A DNA stretch of 21,906 nt from an uncultured Acholeplasmataceae bacterium (GCA_937983315.1 CALKAH010000335.1:1-21906), one strand, 5' to 3'; numbered from the stretch's first letter, positions 1 through 6,205 are shown. Program-made: numbers and translations. The notes: generated from the sequence alone by a model not told the origin.

Positions 1-201
1 ACCATGTGGTAATACGAGTGCACCTCTTAAATTTTGCTCAGCCTTTCTGGGGTCGAGGTTAAGTCTGAATGCAACTTCAACAGTAGCATTAAACTTGACA
101 TAAGAAGTTTGTTTTACTAAAGCCATCGCTTCTTCGACGGGATATTTCTTCGTCTTATCGATGAGTTTAGCGGCCTCAAGGTATTTCTTTCCTCTTTTCA
201 T
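1..201 (-). CDS. rplA: 50S ribosomal protein L1 (partial, N-terminal part)
   Basis: L1 is the large-subunit protein of the mobile L1 stalk and, in many bacteria, a translational repressor of its own operon. Only the first 67 codons are in the window; the gene runs off the left edge. The translation begins [15 protein letters not shown] and continues with [19 protein letters not shown] and [16 protein letters not shown], the typical L1 N-terminus (a basic start, then an xPVEEAhxLVK helix, then a strand with NLDPRxA). The start is ATG at 201, preceded by a strong AGGAGGA Shine-Dalgarno sequence near 204-210. It lies 66 bases downstream of rplK on the same strand, with no promoter or terminator seen between them, so the two are probably cotranscribed as in most bacteria. 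Identification is firm. Confidence 0.96.
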   Translation of the reverse strand, partial: MKRGKKYLEAAKLIDKTKKYPVEEAMALVKQTSYVKFNATVEVAFRLNLDPRKAEQNLRGALVLPHG

Positions 202-243
202 ATTCTTCCTCCTAAAATGTGGTCTAGCGGGATATCCTCCCAC

Positions 244-269
244 AATTTAGATAGCTAACGATCTAAATT
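244..269 (-). other. hairpin at the rplK stop / rplK-rplA spacer
   Basis: A perfect 9-bp inverted repeat (AATTTAGAT / ATCTAAATT, arms 244-252 and 261-269) with an 8-base loop overlaps the rplK stop codon. It has no T-tract after it on the minus strand (the next bases are GTGGGAGG), so it is not a standard intrinsic terminator. It could be a processing site, a partial attenuator or an mRNA-stability element; function unknown. Confidence 0.45.
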
Positions 270-693
270 ATTCTGAAACGGTGATGCCCATCTGACGTGC
301 AGTACCTGCGATGATTTTCATTGCTGCTTCAACGGTGTAAGCATTTAAGTCAGGCATCTTCTTTGTTGCAATGTCTCTTAACTGAGCTTGTGTGATGGTT
401 GCAACCTTATCCTTCTTCGCGTTCTTCGAACCGGATTGAATGTTTGCAGCCTTTTTCAGTAAGTCACTTGCAGGTGGGGTTTTGGTCACGAATGAGAATG
501 TACGGTCATCATAAACCGAGATAATCACTGGTACGACAAATCCCATTTGATCTTTTGTTGCTTCGTTAAATTGAGAACAGAATGCGGGAATGTTAACCTG
601 AGCTTGACCAAGTGCTGGACCAACTGGTGGAGCTGGGTTAGCTTTGCCTGCTGCGATTTGTAATTTAACGACTTTTACAACCTTTTTTGCCAT
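268..693 (-). CDS. rplK: 50S ribosomal protein L11
   Basis: L11 binds 23S rRNA at the GTPase-associated centre and takes part in factor binding and in the stringent response. The 141-residue product is exactly the family length. It shows the hallmark start [22 protein letters not shown], then [11 protein letters not shown], the FVTKTPPAS loop, and the C-terminal RNA-binding part ending [13 protein letters not shown] nine bases further upstream is in frame, but the ATG at 693 follows a GAAGGAGG Shine-Dalgarno sequence (about 703-710) at proper spacing and matches the family N-terminus, so 693 is chosen. It is first gene of the rplK-rplA unit, with its own strong promoter (774-802) and a structured 5' leader; it is not read directly from nusG because of the inserted block and tandem terminators upstream. 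Confidence 0.98.
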   Translation of the reverse strand: MAKKVVKVVKLQIAAGKANPAPPVGPALGQAQVNIPAFCSQFNEATKDQMGFVVPVIISVYDDRTFSFVTKTPPASDLLKKAANIQSGSKNAKKDKVATITQAQLRDIATKKMPDLNAYTVEAAMKIIAGTARQMGITVSE

Positions 694-723
694 GAGACAC
701 AACCTCCTTCTTTACATAAGTAT

Positions 724-747
724 GTGGTATGAATTTCATTCTTCCAC
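724..747 (-). promoter_or_regulatory. candidate L1 autoregulatory site in the rplK leader
   Basis: In the rplK 5' untranslated region the minus strand can fold as GTGG-AAGA-ATG-AAATT-CAT-A-CCAC: two short helices separated by an asymmetric 4x1 internal loop. Ribosomal protein L1 is known to recognise such an arrangement in rRNA and in its own mRNA leader. The placement just upstream of the rplK Shine-Dalgarno fits autogenous control. This is inference from shape and position; sequence agreement with the known L1 motif was not tested. Confidence 0.35.
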
Positions 748-751
748 TATG

Positions 752-765
752 GTGTGTTTTCACAC
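752..765 (-). other. small hairpin in rplK leader
   Basis: Perfect 5-bp stem (GTGTG / CACAC) closed by an AAAA tetraloop on the minus-strand transcript, close to the expected transcription start of rplK. It may stabilise the leader RNA or flank the candidate L1 site. No T-tract follows, so it is not a terminator. Confidence 0.4.
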
Positions 766-773
766 GCGATATC

Positions 774-802
774 ATTCTATCATTTAGGGTGTTCTTTGTC
801 AA
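774..802 (-). promoter_or_regulatory. sigma-70/SigA-type promoter of rplK-rplA
   Basis: On the minus strand: -35 TTGACA (802-797), 17-base spacer, -10 TAGAAT (779-774). Consensus -35, ideal spacing. The leader from the expected start to the rplK ATG is about 75 bases and carries two hairpins. Confidence 0.85.
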
Positions 803-817
803 TTGAAAAAAGAAGTT

Positions 818-1174
818 TTATTTGATTTTAGCCCCAAAGGGGAAGAGTGCAAGTTGAGCCAGCTTAAACCATTGAATACCAAAAGGAATTCCAATGATGG
901 TGATGCAGAAAAAGACACCAATTCCTAGATATCCAAGTGCCATTTCCCAACCAAAGAGAATCGCCCAGATGATGTTTGCAATCGGATGTTCAGAAACCCT
1001 TGTATCCACATCTTTCCCAAAGGGAAAAAGAACAAGACCTGCAAACTTAAATGCTTGAATTCCAAAAGGAATACCGATCACGGTTATGCAGAGTAAGAGA
1101 CCGGCAATAAGCCAAAGCAGTGCAGCGATTGCGCCACCAAAAACAAACCATATGATATTACCTAAAAGTTTCAT
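818..1174 (-). CDS. YccF domain-containing small inner-membrane protein
   Basis: A 118-residue, very hydrophobic protein of the YccF (DUF307) family; its molecular function is not established. It is visibly an internal duplication: a hydrophobic stretch followed by LCITVIGIPFGIQAFKFAGL...FPFGK occurs at about residues 28-54 and again as FCITIIGIPFGIQWFKLAQL...FPFGA at about 89-115, with GIPFGIQ at 34-40 and 96-102. This twofold motif is the YccF signature and the length is that of a complete member. Start ATG at 1174 follows GAAGGAGGTT at about 1181-1190. It stands alone between the terminator of the GLUG gene upstream and the rplK promoter; a TATAAT box at 1195-1200 lies just after that terminator. 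No clear terminator of its own is seen. Confidence 0.85.
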   Translation of the reverse strand: MKLLGNIIWFVFGGAIAALLWLIAGLLLCITVIGIPFGIQAFKFAGLVLFPFGKDVDTRVSEHPIANIIWAILFGWEMALGYLGIGVFFCITIIGIPFGIQWFKLAQLALFPFGAKIK

Positions 1175-1194
1175 CGTTATAACCTCCTTCTTCT

Positions 1195-1200
1195 ATTATA
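1195..1200 (-). promoter_or_regulatory. -10 box upstream of the YccF gene
   Basis: TATAAT on the minus strand, immediately downstream of the preceding gene's terminator and about 20 bases before the YccF start codon. No convincing -35 is visible at 16-18 bases (it would fall inside the terminator hairpin), so strength is uncertain, and the leader would be very short. Confidence 0.4.
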
Positions 1201-1204
1201 AACG

Positions 1205-1231
1205 AAAAACGCCTTGAGTTTAGGCGTTTTT
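1205..1231 (-). terminator. intrinsic terminator of the first GLUG gene
   Basis: Inverted repeat AAAAACGCC / GGCGTTTTT with a 9-base loop; on the minus strand the stem is followed by T's as part of the arm. The stem overlaps the stop codon of the GLUG gene at 1230-1232. Confidence 0.75.
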
Positions 1232-2528
1232 AGTCTTTAAGTTGATAGAGGTAGGTCGTTGCATTGTATTCCCAAATCGCAGGTAATGATGTGATGTTGC
1301 TATAATTGGTTGTCCACCACGCATTATTGAGTGAACTTCGATTGTTCTGATAAACCGCAGTTGAAAAGGTTGCTTTTTGACCAGTAAGTTTGTTGTAAAG
1401 CGTATTGGAATTGACTAAAACAGAGGGATTGGATGCACGTCGGTAAATCGTTATTTGTGCACTTCTTGAATTGGTAAATGTGACGTTGTTACCGATTGCT
1501 CTTAATATACCTGATCTTACCGTATAGTTATTATTGCTTGGATTGGTCACATAAGAACGTAAAAATCCACTATAGAAGGTATCATTTGCAGTCACGGAAC
1601 CTTGATTGCGTCCCACAATAGCTGCTGTACCAATACTCGTGTCTGTTGAGTTTGAGGTATTAGAAAGATTGGAGAATACAACCGCCCGATTGATGGTAAC
1701 CGTTCCGGTTGCTAGTGTTGCACCAATGATACCACCTAGGTTGCTGACCGTGTTGGTTGAAACACTTGCTTCAACATAGAGATCAGATAAGGTGAGGTTA
1801 GCGTTATTGACCGTACCAATCACACCACCGCTACCATAAGTGTTGTTACTAAAACCACCCGATAGAGTTGTGTTGGTGATTTTGATATTTGAAATGGTTG
1901 CTGTGACTGTTGTCGTATCACCTGTGCCTGGTTGAGCAAGACCTGCTAGCGCACCCACTGGATAAGCGGTATTTGTGCCGCTTGAGTTTTTGATTCGGAT
2001 ATTTTCGATAATGTTTCCTGCACCTTGGATACGACCTGCTAATATACCCGAGGTGATCGAGCCTGTCGGAGTATAATTGATTTGAATATTATCAAGTGTT
2101 AAATTTTTGATGGTTGCTGATTGTAAAACACCAAAGAGACCCCTAATGTTGGTTGTCGATAGATTGGATAACGTTTTTCCATTGCCATCGAGAGATCCAC
2201 TAAACACAATCTCATCATTATTGATATAAGCTGGATATGTTAAGTTTTGAAAATCGATATCCCGTGCTAAAACATATGTATTGGTATTCCCTGTTGTCGT
2301 GACAGCTTCAATAAACTCATCTGCAGTATAAATGGGTGTACCTTCATACCAAACACCAAGAGAAACGGTTGATCCTCCGGTATTTTGATTACCCGAAACC
2401 TCAGATGCCCAAAAGGCAAAAGACATGCCAAATGAAAAGAGCATGTTGAGGACTGCAAGGATAAGTATGATGCGTTTTTTCGAGCGATTGATGATACTAA
2501 AAACTCCCATGAAATGATCCCAAACCAT
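1230..2528 (-). CDS. exported GLUG-repeat beta-helix protein with SipW-type-like signal region
   Basis: A 432-residue secreted or surface-attached protein, function unknown. After a basic stretch (SKKR, 16-19) a single hydrophobic segment at about 20-42 ends in SFGMSFAFWASEVSGN, then a Gly/Thr-rich stretch leading to VSLGVW. This resembles the alternative signal regions processed by SipW-like signal peptidases (FAFW/AYF motif followed by an N...G motif); that reading is inference. From about 65 on it has the plan of GLUG proteins: TADEFIEAV, ARDIDF, then SGSLDGNGKTLSNL (about 110-123), and repeated blocks such as GILAGRIQG, VGALAGLAQ, GGVIGTVNN and LGGIIGAT, each followed by short beta-strand-like runs, indicating a right-handed beta-helix. 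The C-terminus (AWWTTNYSN...W) is shared with the paralogue at 4856-6109. No anchor or second TM. ATG at 2528 fits the promoter; ATG at 2510 is an alternative, and neither has a strong Shine-Dalgarno. Confidence 0.75.
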   Translation of the reverse strand: MVWDHFMGVFSIINRSKKRIILILAVLNMLFSFGMSFAFWASEVSGNQNTGGSTVSLGVWYEGTPIYTADEFIEAVTTTGNTNTYVLARDIDFQNLTYPAYINNDEIVFSGSLDGNGKTLSNLSTTNIRGLFGVLQSATIKNLTLDNIQINYTPTGSITSGILAGRIQGAGNIIENIRIKNSSGTNTAYPVGALAGLAQPGTGDTTTVTATISNIKITNTTLSGGFSNNTYGSGGVIGTVNNANLTLSDLYVEASVSTNTVSNLGGIIGATLATGTVTINRAVVFSNLSNTSNSTDTSIGTAAIVGRNQGSVTANDTFYSGFLRSYVTNPSNNNYTVRSGILRAIGNNVTFTNSRSAQITIYRRASNPSVLVNSNTLYNKLTGQKATFSTAVYQNNRSSLNNAWWTTNYSNITSLPAIWEYNATTYLYQLKD

Positions 2529-2555
2529 GAGCTTGATTGAATCATTCCACGAGAG

Positions 2556-2584
2556 ATTGTAGCATGTCTTTAAACGTTATGCAA
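2556..2584 (-). promoter_or_regulatory. promoter of the first GLUG gene
   Basis: Minus strand: -35 TTGCAT (2584-2579), 17-base spacer, -10 TACAAT (2561-2556) with an extended -10 TG. The expected start is about 20 bases upstream of ATG 2528, giving an unusually short leader without an obvious Shine-Dalgarno. Confidence 0.65.
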
Positions 2585-2636
2585 TTAAAATATATCAAAA
2601 ATTTAATATTCTATATTTTGCGTATATTGGTTATAA

Positions 2637-3338
2637 TTAAAACCCACACTCATCGTGATCACATGCTTGATTTTCATCTTGATCATCAAGCGTCTGCAAT
2701 GGGTTTTCTTCCGCCCAAATTTGTTCTAGTGCTTGTTTAAAATAAGCCGTTTGTTGTGCTCCTGAAATACCATATTTCCGATTTAAAACGAAGAAAGGTA
2801 CACCTTGAACACCGATTTGACGAGCTTCCTGTTGTTCAAGTTTGACTTGATCTTTGAATTCGTCTTTATTTAAAACATGTAAAGCTTGTTCTTTTGATAA
2901 ACCAATTTCCTCTGCTAATGTTGCTAATGTTTCATAATCAGCTAAGTTTTTACCTTCTGTAAAGTAAGCCTTCATTAAACGAGATGTCAGTGCTTCTTCT
3001 TTACCAAATGTGTTTGCCCATTTTGCGATGCGATGAGCATCAAAGGTGTTTGTCATCTGCAAGATATCATAGTTATACGTTAAACCCACTTGTTTCGCAT
3101 TTTCAGTGAACATCTTAAAACGTTCTTTAGCTTGTTGGATGGTTGTTCCATGACTTTTAGCAAATGATTCATATGCTGTGCCCGACATCACTTTGGGAGC
3201 TTGAGGGTTTAGTTGATAAGCCTTATAAACGACTTCAACCTTATTCTTGTGTTTAAATGTGTTCAGTGCTTCTTCAAAACGGGTTTTTCCGATATAGCAA
3301 AAAGGACATGCAAAATCGGACCAAATTTCAATTTTCAT
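2637..3338 (-). CDS. DsbA-family (FrnE-like) thioredoxin-fold oxidoreductase
   Basis: A 233-residue cytoplasmic protein of the DsbA/FrnE group (2-hydroxychromene-2-carboxylate isomerase/DsbA-like thioredoxin fold), presumed to act in thiol-disulfide exchange or redox stress. It starts MKIEIWSDFACPFCYIGKTR, the FrnE hallmark, with the active site C11-P-F-C14. The alpha-helical insertion follows (about 60-165), then GVQGVPFFV with the cis-proline at about 181 and the NRKYGISGAQ motif. No signal peptide. The extreme C-terminus DENQACDHDECGF carries two extra cysteines (226, 231), which some FrnE proteins have as an additional redox or metal site. Start ATG 3338 is selected because GGAGGTC lies 7-12 bases upstream; upstream in-frame ATGs in the ATGATGATG run lack a Shine-Dalgarno. 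Divergent from the VOC gene; no clear terminator downstream. Confidence 0.9.
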   Translation of the reverse strand: MKIEIWSDFACPFCYIGKTRFEEALNTFKHKNKVEVVYKAYQLNPQAPKVMSGTAYESFAKSHGTTIQQAKERFKMFTENAKQVGLTYNYDILQMTNTFDAHRIAKWANTFGKEEALTSRLMKAYFTEGKNLADYETLATLAEEIGLSKEQALHVLNKDEFKDQVKLEQQEARQIGVQGVPFFVLNRKYGISGAQQTAYFKQALEQIWAEENPLQTLDDQDENQACDHDECGF

Positions 3339-3363
3339 ATGTTTGACCTCCATTATCATCATC

Positions 3364-3369
3364 ATTATA
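3364..3369 (-). promoter_or_regulatory. -10 box of the FrnE-like gene
   Basis: TATAAT on the minus strand about 25 bases upstream of the start codon. The -35 region is poor, which would fit an activated or regulated promoter; a palindrome (3377-3389) lies in the spacer. Confidence 0.5.
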
Positions 3370-3376
3370 TCAAAAC

Positions 3377-3389
3377 GAAACGTAGTTTC
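3377..3389. promoter_or_regulatory. palindrome GAAACgtaGTTTC, possible operator
   Basis: A perfect 5-bp dyad (GAAAC-3 bases-GTTTC) sits between the -10 and the -35 positions of the FrnE-like gene, in the divergent intergenic region shared with the VOC gene. It could be the operator of a dimeric repressor. No regulator gene is adjacent, so this is positional inference only. Confidence 0.3.
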
Positions 3390-3441
3390 ATTCGATTATG
3401 CTTAAATTTATGCATTTTTTAAACTATATTAAAAACTGATT

Positions 3442-3471
3442 TTGCTTCCCTTTTTGAAAATTTGCTATAAA
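3442..3471 (+). promoter_or_regulatory. promoter of the VOC-family gene
   Basis: Plus strand: -35-like TTGCTT (3442-3447), 18-base spacer, -10 TATAAA (3466-3471) with extended -10 TG. It faces away from the FrnE-like gene promoter. Confidence 0.5.
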
Positions 3472-3492
3472 ATGAGGGTGGAGGTGGAAGTC

Positions 3493-4344
3493 ATGTCTAT
3501 GTATCATCGGAACGAGATCATGCACGTTACAAAAGTCTCACTCTTAGTTCTTCAACTGAAACGATCGCTCGATTTTTATGAACACATGTTAGGATTAAAT
3601 GTCTTATATCAAGATAAAAACATTGCACACCTTGGAGCAAACAATCGTGATGTATTGATTGAACTCATGGAAGATCCGCTGGCAAAACCACTTGGTATAA
3701 CCCAAGGGCTCTACCACTATGCACTTCTCTTGCCATCCAGAGGTGCATTAGCTTCTGTGATCAAGCGATTAATCGATCACAGATATCCCGTAACCGGAGC
3801 ATCTGATCATGGTGTCAGTGAAGCGATTTATTTAGATGATCCCGATGGACATGGTATCGAGCTTTACATCGACAAACCAAGAGAACAGTGGCCTATCACA
3901 GATGGACAAATTGATATGTATACAAAAGCTTTAGATCTCAATCCTATCATGGGTGAGTTAAGACCTGATACTACAGATGCAATTGATCCACTGACCATCA
4001 TGGGTCACCTTCATCTTCATGTCCCCAATCTTAAGGATGCTGAAGCTTTTTATGTCGATGTTTTAGGATTTCAAAAAGTTTTGCTCTATAACGAATCAGC
4101 GCTCTTTATTTCTGATCAAGGCTATCATCATCACCTTGGTTTAAATATCTGGCAGGGACCAGCACCTCTGAATGAGCCTAGACAAATAGGTTTAAAGGCT
4201 TATACGTTGCATATTCCACAATCACATTACCTTCATCTTCTCAAACGATTAAAAGATGCACATCTATCTTTAATTGAAGAGAATGGCTCTACATACATTA
4301 TTGATCCCCTTCAACAAAAGCTGATTTTCAATTTTGAACAATAA
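3493..4344 (+). CDS. two-domain VOC (glyoxalase/bleomycin resistance/dioxygenase) protein, CatE-like
   Basis: A 283-residue cytoplasmic metalloprotein of the vicinal oxygen chelate superfamily. Overall plan and motifs resemble the Bacillus CatE group annotated as catechol 2,3-dioxygenases: first VOC domain about 11-128 with HVTKVSLLV, SLDFYEHMLGL, a His at YHYALLL (75), and the signature SDHGVSEAIYLDDPDGHGIELY with Glu at 123, followed by DKPREQWP; second VOC domain about 168-283 with MGHLHLHV, AEAFYVDVLGF and YHHHLGLNIW. The His/Glu positions are candidate metal ligands. Substrate cannot be told from sequence; ring-cleavage is a family label, not shown. ATG 3493 is chosen because GGAGGTGG (3480-3487) precedes it; an ATG two codons later is possible. 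It is the only long plus-strand gene in the left half and converges with the membrane-protein gene at 4365. Confidence 0.85.
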   Translation: MSMYHRNEIMHVTKVSLLVLQLKRSLDFYEHMLGLNVLYQDKNIAHLGANNRDVLIELMEDPLAKPLGITQGLYHYALLLPSRGALASVIKRLIDHRYPVTGASDHGVSEAIYLDDPDGHGIELYIDKPREQWPITDGQIDMYTKALDLNPIMGELRPDTTDAIDPLTIMGHLHLHVPNLKDAEAFYVDVLGFQKVLLYNESALFISDQGYHHHLGLNIWQGPAPLNEPRQIGLKAYTLHIPQSHYLHLLKRLKDAHLSLIEENGSTYIIDPLQQKLIFNFEQ

Positions 4345-4346
4345 AA

Positions 4347-4366
4347 AAAGGCACATCGATGCCTTT
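4347..4366 (-). terminator. terminator between convergent genes
   Basis: Stem AAAGGCA / TGCCTTT (4347-4353 and 4360-4366) with a 6-base loop, followed on the minus strand by a run of seven T's. It is a good terminator for the minus-strand membrane-protein gene, whose stop codon it overlaps. It also lies just after the VOC stop, but lacks a T-tract on the plus strand. Confidence 0.8.
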
Positions 4367-4844
4367 AGAAGCTTAGCGATACATAAAAGATCAATGAGAT
4401 GAGAACTAAAAAGATAAGATAACGTACAAATAAACGATAGCGAAGAAGATTGGATTCCATCACGCTTCGCTTTTTTTGTATCCAATGATACGATCTGGCA
4501 AGAAATAATCCCGTGATTGCAGCACACGCAAACGCAAAATAGTGGAAAACCCCAAATCCAATCACGAGCATTAAAATGATCGGCATACTTAAAGGATAAA
4601 CTAAGTATCTTAAATCTGATTCTAGATAGGATTTGAATAATCCTTCAATCCAACGTGTGACATAAAAAGATGATAAGAGATAAAAACAAATTAATAAACC
4701 AAACGAAGCGATTGCCCACAACCACTTGTTTTGTTCTAAAAGACCAATAAAGCCAAAATCTGCACTTAAAAATGCAATCATGAGTACAATCATGAAACAC
4801 CCTAAAAATATCCATAATATGACATCATGAAGATAACGTTTCAT
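4365..4844 (-). CDS. hypothetical four-TM membrane protein coupled to the second GLUG gene
   Basis: A 159-residue integral membrane protein that I do not recognise. Hydrophobic segments lie at about 8-28, 42-62, 84-112 and 141-159, separated by short loops; a basic loop WIQKKRS stands before the last one. No enzymatic motif is seen. The ATG at 4844 is preceded by AAGGAG at 4852-4857, which overlaps the stop codon of the second GLUG gene (TAA at 4858-4856), so the two are translationally coupled and surely cotranscribed. A longer reading frame with upstream start at 4940 exists but would overlap the GLUG gene by 85 bases and has no Shine-Dalgarno, so it was not used. Context suggests a partner in export, anchoring or retention of the GLUG protein; that is inference. 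The terminator at 4347-4366 ends this unit. Confidence 0.7.
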   Translation of the reverse strand: MKRYLHDVILWIFLGCFMIVLMIAFLSADFGFIGLLEQNKWLWAIASFGLLICFYLLSSFYVTRWIEGLFKSYLESDLRYLVYPLSMPIILMLVIGFGVFHYFAFACAAITGLFLARSYHWIQKKRSVMESNLLRYRLFVRYLIFLVLISLIFYVSLSF

Positions 4845-4855
4845 TGCTAAACTCC

Positions 4856-6109
4856 TTAAAGATTGAGATAAGGTCTTCCTGTACCATCTTGGAGCCATAA
4901 AGAATTGGATGTAAAATTCGTGTAAAATGAATTCCACCATGCTTGATCAGGCATTGTTGAAGCATTCACACGTACGGCCATTTGACCTGTTTGTGTGGTC
5001 GTCGTGTAAGTTACTGCTCCACCTAAAGCGCGATAAGCAACCATGGAGTGAAAGACATTGGATACCGTAGCTTGTGTTGAATCTTGACCAGAGATGGTTC
5101 CAACATCATTACGTCTCGCATCAATACGTGTATATAAACTACCTGTGAAAAACATGTTTTGAATGTTCACGTTGGATGATGATGCTTGATTACCTCCAAT
5201 CACCCCACCTAAATATCGGTTAGTATATCCATTGAAGTTTGAGGATGCAACCAGTGTATTTTGGAAGGTTGATTCGATAATGGCACGATTAAGGGTGAAA
5301 AATGAACCTGATCGTACAAAGCCAATAATACCTCCAGCGTACGAGCTTCCTGTTGTTGATGTAAGGTTTGAATAGACTTCTCCTTGGAAATCAATGTCTG
5401 TTACATTGACTTGTGCACCAGAAGTCGCAATTCTTCCAACAAGTCCACCGACATAAGCTGCGTCATTAAAGACTTTAAAATTGGTAGCTTTGATGTTTGT
5501 GATGTTGACAATCGTGGTTGAATTCAGTACATTTCCCACCAAACCACCCACACCATTGGTGCTGTTACCTTGCACACTGGAATCAATAATCTTGATATCG
5601 CTCAATGTGGTCGTTCCACCTTCAGCACGTCCAATCAATAGTCCAGCACGTTGAGTCGAACCGCTTAAGTTTGTCACTGTATGAACATTTTCAAGCGTCA
5701 AATCATAGATGGTTGATCCAATGGATCTAGGGAAAATACCGTTATATAAATAGCTTGTACTTGAGTTTGTTATCGTTAAATTCATCAGTTTCTTTCCATT
5801 GCCATTGAGCGTTCCACGAAAGATGACCTGATTGTTTGTACTGTTATAAGTCCATGTAAATCCAGTAAAATCGATATCGTTATGAAGATAGTATTGATCG
5901 GTTAAAACACTATTGGATTTCGTGGCGAAATCATAGAACTCTTGCGCAGTAAAGATGGGAATTCCCCAATCACCAATCACAACCGTTCCACCACCGTTAT
6001 TTGTATTTCCTGATACTTCAGATGCCCAAAAGGCAAAAGACATCCCGAATGAAAACAGGAGGTTTAGGATGATGAGTGTCGTGACGATGATGCGCTTATG
6101 CTTTCTTAT
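4856..6109 (-). CDS. second exported GLUG beta-helix protein, probable non-standard AUA start
   Basis: Paralogue of the protein at 1230-2528; function unknown. From ATA 6109 it would be 417 residues: RKHKRIIVTTLIILNLLFS then FGMSFAFWASEVSGN, matching the other protein's signal region almost residue for residue. Then GTVVIGDW, IPIFTAQEF, NDIDF, RGTLNGNGKKLMNL and GLUG blocks (AGLLIGRAEGG, GGLVGNVLN, VGGLVGRIATSG, AGGIIGFVRSG, LGGVIGGNQ) of a presumed beta-helix, and a C-terminus AWWNSFYTNFTS...W..G.PYL shared with the paralogue. No ATG, GTG or TTG occurs between the AAGGGGAG Shine-Dalgarno (about 6114-6121) and ATG 6043; starting at 6043 would delete most of the hydrophobic segment and has no Shine-Dalgarno. 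ATA 6109 lies at correct spacing. The choice of 6109 is inference; ATG 6043 is the conventional alternative. The stop TAA overlaps the Shine-Dalgarno of the next gene. Confidence 0.7.
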   Translation of the reverse strand: MRKHKRIIVTTLIILNLLFSFGMSFAFWASEVSGNTNNGGGTVVIGDWGIPIFTAQEFYDFATKSNSVLTDQYYLHNDIDFTGFTWTYNSTNNQVIFRGTLNGNGKKLMNLTITNSSTSYLYNGIFPRSIGSTIYDLTLENVHTVTNLSGSTQRAGLLIGRAEGGTTTLSDIKIIDSSVQGNSTNGVGGLVGNVLNSTTIVNITNIKATNFKVFNDAAYVGGLVGRIATSGAQVNVTDIDFQGEVYSNLTSTTGSSYAGGIIGFVRSGSFFTLNRAIIESTFQNTLVASSNFNGYTNRYLGGVIGGNQASSSNVNIQNMFFTGSLYTRIDARRNDVGTISGQDSTQATVSNVFHSMVAYRALGGAVTYTTTTQTGQMAVRVNASTMPDQAWWNSFYTNFTSNSLWLQDGTGRPYLNL

Positions 6110-6140
6110 GGTCTCTCCCCTTCCCTTTTTGCTTGTAGAA

Positions 6141-6149
6141 ATTATAGCA
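6141..6149 (-). promoter_or_regulatory. extended -10 promoter of the second GLUG gene
   Basis: Minus strand TATGCTATAAT: a perfect extended -10 (TG at 6149-6148, TATAAT 6146-6141). The -35 is poor, as often with extended -10 promoters. It lies just downstream of the tandem nusG terminators, so this unit is independently transcribed. The expected leader is about 25 bases. Confidence 0.7.
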
Positions 6150-6186
6150 TACCTTCATCTAAAAAGACATCTCAGGTATAAAAAAT

Positions 6187-6202
6187 CTTTCATTGATGAA
6201 AG
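6187..6202 (-). terminator. second (distal) terminator after nusG
   Basis: Hairpin CTTTCA-TCAA-TGAAAG on the minus strand followed by ATTTTTT. It stands just behind the main nusG terminator, making a tandem pair. Confidence 0.6.
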
Positions 6203-6205
6203 AAA

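Noticed and set aside
1230..2528. Tandem DNA repeats or phase-variable tract in the GLUG genes
   Set aside because: The GLUG blocks are diverged at DNA level, and no homopolymer or short tandem repeat long enough for slippage was seen.
2267..2740. Short open frames around the first GLUG gene start (minus 2267-2545, plus 2537-2740)
   Set aside because: They overlap recognised genes or promoters, show no family resemblance and have no ribosome binding site.
3493..4344. Firm assignment as catechol 2,3-dioxygenase
   Set aside because: The VOC fold and CatE-like motifs are clear, but no aromatic degradation genes are nearby, so only the superfamily level is supported.
4365..4940. Longer form of the four-TM protein starting at 4940
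   Set aside because: The extra N-terminus would overlap the GLUG gene and lacks a Shine-Dalgarno, whereas ATG 4844 has AAGGAG at good spacing.
818..6150. Mobile element or phage origin of the accessory block
   Set aside because: No transposase, integrase, terminal inverted repeats or target-site duplication could be seen at either edge.
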